Shown: one piece after another, positions 60,258-64,000 of the stretch
How positions within the stretch are numbered: the first letter of the stretch is position 1
Layout of the letters: each line of letters starts with the position of its first letter
DNA from: Streptomyces sp. XY006
GTDB taxonomy: Bacteria > Actinomycetota > Actinomycetes > Streptomycetales > Streptomycetaceae
Direction of reading: 5' to 3'
DNA: 64,000 nt
Assembly (NCBI RefSeq): GCF_002237655.1
Contig: NZ_NOKT01000013.1
Coordinates: 124,001-188,000, forward strand
The notes under the pieces: model-generated
Told to the model about the DNA's origin: nothing
Databases searched by the model: none
What the model saw: the letters and a program-made list of their open reading frames with translations, nothing else
Program-made: the position numbers and the translations under genes

Positions 60258-62711
60258 GTGACCATTGAGGAACGGCCCGCGGGCCGGGGGGCCGGGGCGG
60301 GGCCGGTGCTGCTGGGGGTGCGGCATCACGGACCGGGATCGGCGCGGGCCGTGCGCGCGGCGCTGGAGGCGGCGAGGCCGGGAGTCGTGCTGATCGAGGG
60401 GCCGCCCGAGGCGGACGCCCTGATCCCGCTCGCCGCCGACGAGGAGATGCGGCCGCCGGTCGCCCTGCTCGCCCATGCGGTGGACGAGCCCGGCCGCTCG
60501 GCGTTCTGGCCGCTGGCCGAGTTCTCGCCCGAGTGGGTCGCCCTCCGCTGGGCTCTGGAGCACGGCGTTCCGGCCCGCTTCATCGACCTGCCGGCCACGC
60601 ACACGCTGGCCTGGGGACAGCGCGAGGACGAGGAGGGAGCGCGGGGCGAATCCCCGCTGGACGGGGATCCGGCCCAGCCGGCGGACGGTGACCATGCTCC
60701 CGGCACCGCCCCCGCCCGCGAACCCGAGCTCGAACCCGAACCCGAACCTGAGCCTGACGGTGCCGACGAGGTGCGGATCGACCCGCTCGGGGTGCTCGCC
60801 GACGCCGCCGGGTACGACGACCCGGAGCGGTGGTGGGAGGACGTCGTCGAGCACCGCGGCGCCGGTCAGGGGGACGCGCTCGCGCCGTTCACCGCGCTGG
60901 AGGAGGCCATGGCGGCCCTGCGGGAGACCTACGGCAGCGGGGGCCACGACCGGGACCTGGTCCGGGAGGCGTACATGCGGCTCCAGCTGCGGTCCGCACA
61001 GCGGGAGTTCGAGGACGGCGTGGCCGTCGTCTGCGGCGCCTGGCACGTGCCCGCGCTGCGGCAGAAGACCACCGTCGCCGCCGACAAGGCGCTGCTGAAG
61101 GGCCTGCCCAAGGTCAAGACGGACATGACCTGGGTCCCGTGGACCCACCGCAGGCTGTCCCGGGTCAGCGGCTACGGGGCCGGCATCGACTCGCCGGGCT
61201 GGTACGGCCACCTGTTCAGCGCCCCCGACCGGCCGGTCGAGCGGTGGATGACCAAGGTGGCCGGCCTGCTGCGCGCGGAGGACCGGATCGTCTCCTCCGC
61301 GCACGTCATCGAGGCGGTGCGGCTGGCCGAGACGCTCGCCGCGATGCGCGGCCGCCCGCTGCCGGGCCTGAGCGAGTCGACCGACGCGGTGCGGGCGGTG
61401 ATGTGCGAGGGCTCGGACGTGCCGCTGGCCCTGGTGCACGACCGGCTGGTCGTAGGTGACGTCCTGGGGGAGGTGCCGTCGACGGCACCGGCGGTGCCGC
61501 TGCAGCGGGACCTCACCCGGCTGCAGCGCCGGCTGCGGCTGAAGCCGGAGGCGCTGGAGCGGGAGCTGGAGCTCGACCTGCGCAAGGAGAACGACGCCGC
61601 ACGCAGCAGGCTGCTGCACCGGCTGCGGCTGCTCGGCATCGCGTGGGGCGAACCGGCCGCCTCGCGGGGCAGCACCGGCACGTTCCGGGAGACCTGGCGG
61701 CTGCGCTGGGAACCGGAACTGTCCGTGCGGGTCGCCGAGGCAGGCGTGTGGGGGACGACCGTGCTGTCCGCCGCCACCGCCAAGGCCGAGGCGGACGCCG
61801 TCACCGCGGAGGGCCTCGCCGACGTGACGGCGCTCGCCGAGCGCTGCCTGCTGGCCGAACTGCCCGACGCGCTGCCCACGGTGATGCGGATCCTCGCCGA
61901 CCGGGCGGCCCTCGACTCGGACGTCGGCCACCTCGCCCAGGCGCTGCCCGCCCTGGTCCGTTCGCTGCGCTACGGCGACGTCCGCGGCACCGACACCGGG
62001 GCCCTCGGCGAGGTCGCCGCGGGGCTGGCCGAGCGGGTCTTCGTCGGGCTGCCCCCGGCCTGCGCCGCGCTCGACGCCGACGCGGCGGAGGAGATGCGGC
62101 GCCATGTGGACGCGGTGCACGGGGCCGTCGGGCTCCTGGGCGACGCCCCGGCAGCGGGACACGGTCACCTCAGAGCACGCTGGCAGTCGGTGCTGCGGGT
62201 GCTGTCCGGGCGGGACACCGTGCCGGGCGTGATCCGGGGACGGGCCGTGCGGCTGCTGCTGGACGACGGGGAGCTGGCGCAGGACGAGGCGGCGCGGCTC
62301 ATGGGGCTCGTCCTGTCGCCGGGCACGCCGCCCGCGGACGCGGCCGCCTGGATCGAGGGCTTCGTCGGCGGCGGCTCCGGCGGCGGCATGCTCCTGGTGC
62401 ACGACGAGCGGCTGCTCGGGCTGGTCGACGCGTGGCTGACCGGGGTCCCGGCGGAAGCGTTCACGGACGTACTGCCGCTGCTGCGGCGGACGTTCTCGGC
62501 GTACGAACCGGGGGTGCGCCGGACCCTGGGCGAACTGGTCCGGCGCGGTCCGGCCGCACCGGGCGCCGCGACGGCCGCCGGCGCCGCGATACCCGGCTTC
62601 GCGGCGGAACTCGACACCGCACGCGCGGACGCCGTGCTGCCGGTCGTGCGGCTGCTGCTCGGCCTCGACGAGATGGACACGCGGAACGACCTGGTGGGGG
62701 TGGAGAGATGA
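60258..62711 (+). CDS. DUF5682-like protein (YehM type), 817 aa
   Basis: The N-terminal part GVRHHGPGSARAVRAAL ... VVLIEGPPEADALIP is characteristic of a family, annotated DUF5682, with a TraB/ChaN-like look: conserved His-His and Glu residues that could form a metal or catalytic centre. The segment CGAWHVPALRQKTTV adds another conserved His. The remaining ~500 residues are helical and Ala/Leu-rich without known motifs. An acidic linker with (EP)n repeats is near residues 155-170. GTG 60258 behind GGAGGG was chosen over ATG 60243. The family occurs almost always between MoxR and VWA genes. Biochemical function unknown. Confidence 0.82.
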   Translation: MTIEERPAGRGAGAGPVLLGVRHHGPGSARAVRAALEAARPGVVLIEGPPEADALIPLAADEEMRPPVALLAHAVDEPGRSAFWPLAEFSPEWVALRWALEHGVPARFIDLPATHTLAWGQREDEEGARGESPLDGDPAQPADGDHAPGTAPAREPELEPEPEPEPDGADEVRIDPLGVLADAAGYDDPERWWEDVVEHRGAGQGDALAPFTALEEAMAALRETYGSGGHDRDLVREAYMRLQLRSAQREFEDGVAVVCGAWHVPALRQKTTVAADKALLKGLPKVKTDMTWVPWTHRRLSRVSGYGAGIDSPGWYGHLFSAPDRPVERWMTKVAGLLRAEDRIVSSAHVIEAVRLAETLAAMRGRPLPGLSESTDAVRAVMCEGSDVPLALVHDRLVVGDVLGEVPSTAPAVPLQRDLTRLQRRLRLKPEALERELELDLRKENDAARSRLLHRLRLLGIAWGEPAASRGSTGTFRETWRLRWEPELSVRVAEAGVWGTTVLSAATAKAEADAVTAEGLADVTALAERCLLAELPDALPTVMRILADRAALDSDVGHLAQALPALVRSLRYGDVRGTDTGALGEVAAGLAERVFVGLPPACAALDADAAEEMRRHVDAVHGAVGLLGDAPAAGHGHLRARWQSVLRVLSGRDTVPGVIRGRAVRLLLDDGELAQDEAARLMGLVLSPGTPPADAAAWIEGFVGGGSGGGMLLVHDERLLGLVDAWLTGVPAEAFTDVLPLLRRTFSAYEPGVRRTLGELVRRGPAAPGAATAAGAAIPGFAAELDTARADAVLPVVRLLLGLDEMDTRNDLVGVER

Positions 62712-62854
62712 CGACCGACGGACTGCGAGCACCGACGCCGCGGGCGGCGGAGGCGGACACGGTCGGAAGGGGGCCAGGGGCGGAAGACCGGCCGGCGACG
62801 ACCGTGCCGGTGATCCCGCTGTGGGAACGGTCGCGCGGGGGAGGACACGGATGA
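62708..62854 (+). CDS. Candidate 48-aa coupled protein between DUF5682 and VWA genes
   Basis: ATG 62708 overlaps the DUF5682 stop (ATGA) and its own stop overlaps the VWA start (ATGA at 62851), so it fits exactly between two translationally coupled genes. The product is 48 residues, begins MTTDGLRAPTPRAAEAD, ends in VPVIPLWERSRGGGHG and is mostly disordered in character. The precise double coupling argues for real translation, as a short linker protein or a reading bridge for ribosomes. No homologue is known to me. Confidence 0.55.
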   Translation: MTTDGLRAPTPRAAEADTVGRGPGAEDRPATTVPVIPLWERSRGGGHG

Positions 62855-64000
62855 CGGCCGACGGAACGGGGGGGATCGCCGGGGCGACGGACCCGGCGCG
62901 GGAGCGGCTGCGGCGGTGGCGGCTCGTGCTCGGGGGAGACGCGGCGGACGGCACCGGATGCGCGCTGTCCGGTCAGGACGCGGCGATGGACGGGGCGCTC
63001 ACCGCGCTCTACGGCAGGAAGGACGGCAAGGGGCAGGGCGGCCGGGACCGTTCGGCGGGGCTCGGGGCATCGGCGCCGTCCGTGGCGCGCTGGCTGGGTG
63101 ACATCCGGACGTACTTCCCGTCCTCCGTCGTCCAGGTCATGCAGCGCGACGCCATCGACCGGCTCGGTCTCGCCACGCTCCTGTTGGAGCCGGAGATGCT
63201 GGAGGCGGTGGAGGCCGACGTGCACCTGGTCGGCACGCTGCTGTCGCTCAACAAGGCGATGCCCGAGACGACGAAGGAGACGGCACGGGCCGTCGTGCGC
63301 AAGGTCGTCGAGGACCTGGAAAAGCGGCTCGCCACCCGCACCCGGGCCACTCTGACCGGTGCGCTCGACCGCAGTGCCCGGATCAGCCGGCCGCGCCACC
63401 ACGACATCGACTGGAACCGCACGATCGCGGCCAACCTCAAGCACTACCTGCCCGAGTACCGCACGATTGTGCCGGAGCGGCTCATCGGATACGGGCGGGC
63501 GACCCAGTCCACGAAGAAGGAGGTCATCCTCTGTATCGATCAGTCGGGATCCATGGCGGCGTCGGTCGTGTACGCCTCGGTGTTCGGAGCGGTGCTCGCC
63601 TCGATGCGGACGATCTCCACGCGACTCGTCGTCTTCGACACGGCGGTCGTCGATCTCACGGACCAGCTCGACGACCCGGTGGACGTCCTGTTCGGCACGC
63701 AGCTGGGCGGCGGCACGGACATCAACCGGGCCCTGGCCTACTGCCAGTCGCAGATCACCCGGCCCGCGGAGACGGTCGTCGTACTGATCAGTGACCTCTA
63801 CGAAGGGGGCATCCGGAACGAGATGCTCAAGCGGGTCTCGGCGATGAAGGCCTCCGGGGTGCAGTTCGTGACGCTGCTGGCGCTCTCGGACGAGGGCGCA
63901 CCGGCGTACGACCGGGAACACGCGGCCGCGCTGGCGGCGTTGGGGGCGCCGGCGTTCGCCTGTACGCCCGATCTGTTTCCGGAGGTGATGGCGGCGGCGA
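62851..64000 (+). CDS. VWA domain protein (CoxE/YehP-like), 3'-truncated by window edge
   Basis: At least 383 residues are visible. The N-terminal ~220 residues are helical (RERLRRWRLVLGG, MDGALTALYGRK, SVARWLGDIRTYFP, RPRHHDIDWNRTIAANL). Then a von Willebrand factor A domain follows with a complete MIDAS: DQSGS at 230-234, Thr in GGGTDINRAL and Asp in ISDLYEGG. VWA partners of MoxR ATPases bind metal-dependent ligands and deliver substrates to the AAA+ ring. Start ATG 62851 overlaps the preceding stop by 4 bp; GGGGGAGG lies just before it. The C terminus lies outside the window. Confidence 0.9.
   Translation, partial: MTADGTGGIAGATDPARERLRRWRLVLGGDAADGTGCALSGQDAAMDGALTALYGRKDGKGQGGRDRSAGLGASAPSVARWLGDIRTYFPSSVVQVMQRDAIDRLGLATLLLEPEMLEAVEADVHLVGTLLSLNKAMPETTKETARAVVRKVVEDLEKRLATRTRATLTGALDRSARISRPRHHDIDWNRTIAANLKHYLPEYRTIVPERLIGYGRATQSTKKEVILCIDQSGSMAASVVYASVFGAVLASMRTISTRLVVFDTAVVDLTDQLDDPVDVLFGTQLGGGTDINRALAYCQSQITRPAETVVVLISDLYEGGIRNEMLKRVSAMKASGVQFVTLLALSDEGAPAYDREHAAALAALGAPAFACTPDLFPEVMAAA

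Overview
This window is chromosomal DNA from a Streptomyces. It is very GC-rich, uses GTG and some TTG starts, and has nearly all G/C third codon positions. It carries the developmental pair whiD/bldM next to guaB, and the gene order resembles what I recall of the Streptomyces coelicolor core around SCO4763-SCO4805. That match is from memory, not from a search. I see no integrase, transposase, phage module, tRNA, rRNA or CRISPR array.

Layout. (1) 1-4.5 kb: a repeat-protein fragment, a short-chain dehydrogenase, and a MOSC protein divergent from a LysR regulator. (2) 4.5-10.5 kb: whiD, bldM, an ECF sigma gene (probably shbA), guaB and guaB3, followed by a strong terminator and two ~100-bp structured tandem repeats. 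(3) 10.5-15 kb: a nucleotide-sugar dehydrogenase homologue lacking its catalytic Cys, glpD and a secreted serine hydrolase. (4) 15.2-27.2 kb: six consecutive Ser/Thr-kinase-like membrane proteins. Five end in a similar extracytoplasmic domain; one is a clear pseudokinase and another has Arg in place of the ATP-anchoring Lys. (5) 27-33 kb: an aldehyde dehydrogenase, a GMC oxidoreductase, a sortase-anchored LAETG protein and a membrane protein. (6) 33.8-36 kb: chorismate mutase preceded by an aromatic-rich leader peptide and a perfect hairpin (a candidate attenuator), divergent from guaA. (7) 36-45 kb: small enzymes and membrane proteins, then a PspC cluster comprising a PspC/LiaF-like protein, a PspC histidine kinase and a LuxR response regulator. 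(8) 44.7-54.6 kb: cell-wall hydrolases (two NlpC/P60, one M23), one under a ydaO-type c-di-AMP riboswitch; pcrA/uvrD helicase; a lipase. (9) 55-64 kb: icmB, then DUF5691, SWIM zinc finger, MoxR AAA+, DUF5682-like, a 48-codon ORF and a VWA protein that runs off the window.

The most interesting material is in regions 6 and 9. The divergent SWIM and MoxR genes are separated by a 14-bp inverted repeat. Each half is a TTGTCAGTG-type upstream box of the LexA-independent actinobacterial DNA-damage promoter (RecA-NDp, read by PafBC), with a TAnnnT or near-match box 8 bp downstream. A third such promoter lies directly before pcrA. This suggests that the uncharacterised MoxR/VWA/SWIM/DUF5682/DUF5691 cluster belongs to the DNA-damage regulon. 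The leader peptide before chorismate mutase, with four Phe/Tyr in its first 11 residues, a leaderless-type promoter and a downstream 15-bp hairpin, looks like classical attenuation by aromatic amino acid supply.

Limits: domain names come from motif recognition by eye; no database search, folding or alignment was run. Start codons were chosen by Shine-Dalgarno position, promoter spacing or comparison between paralogues.
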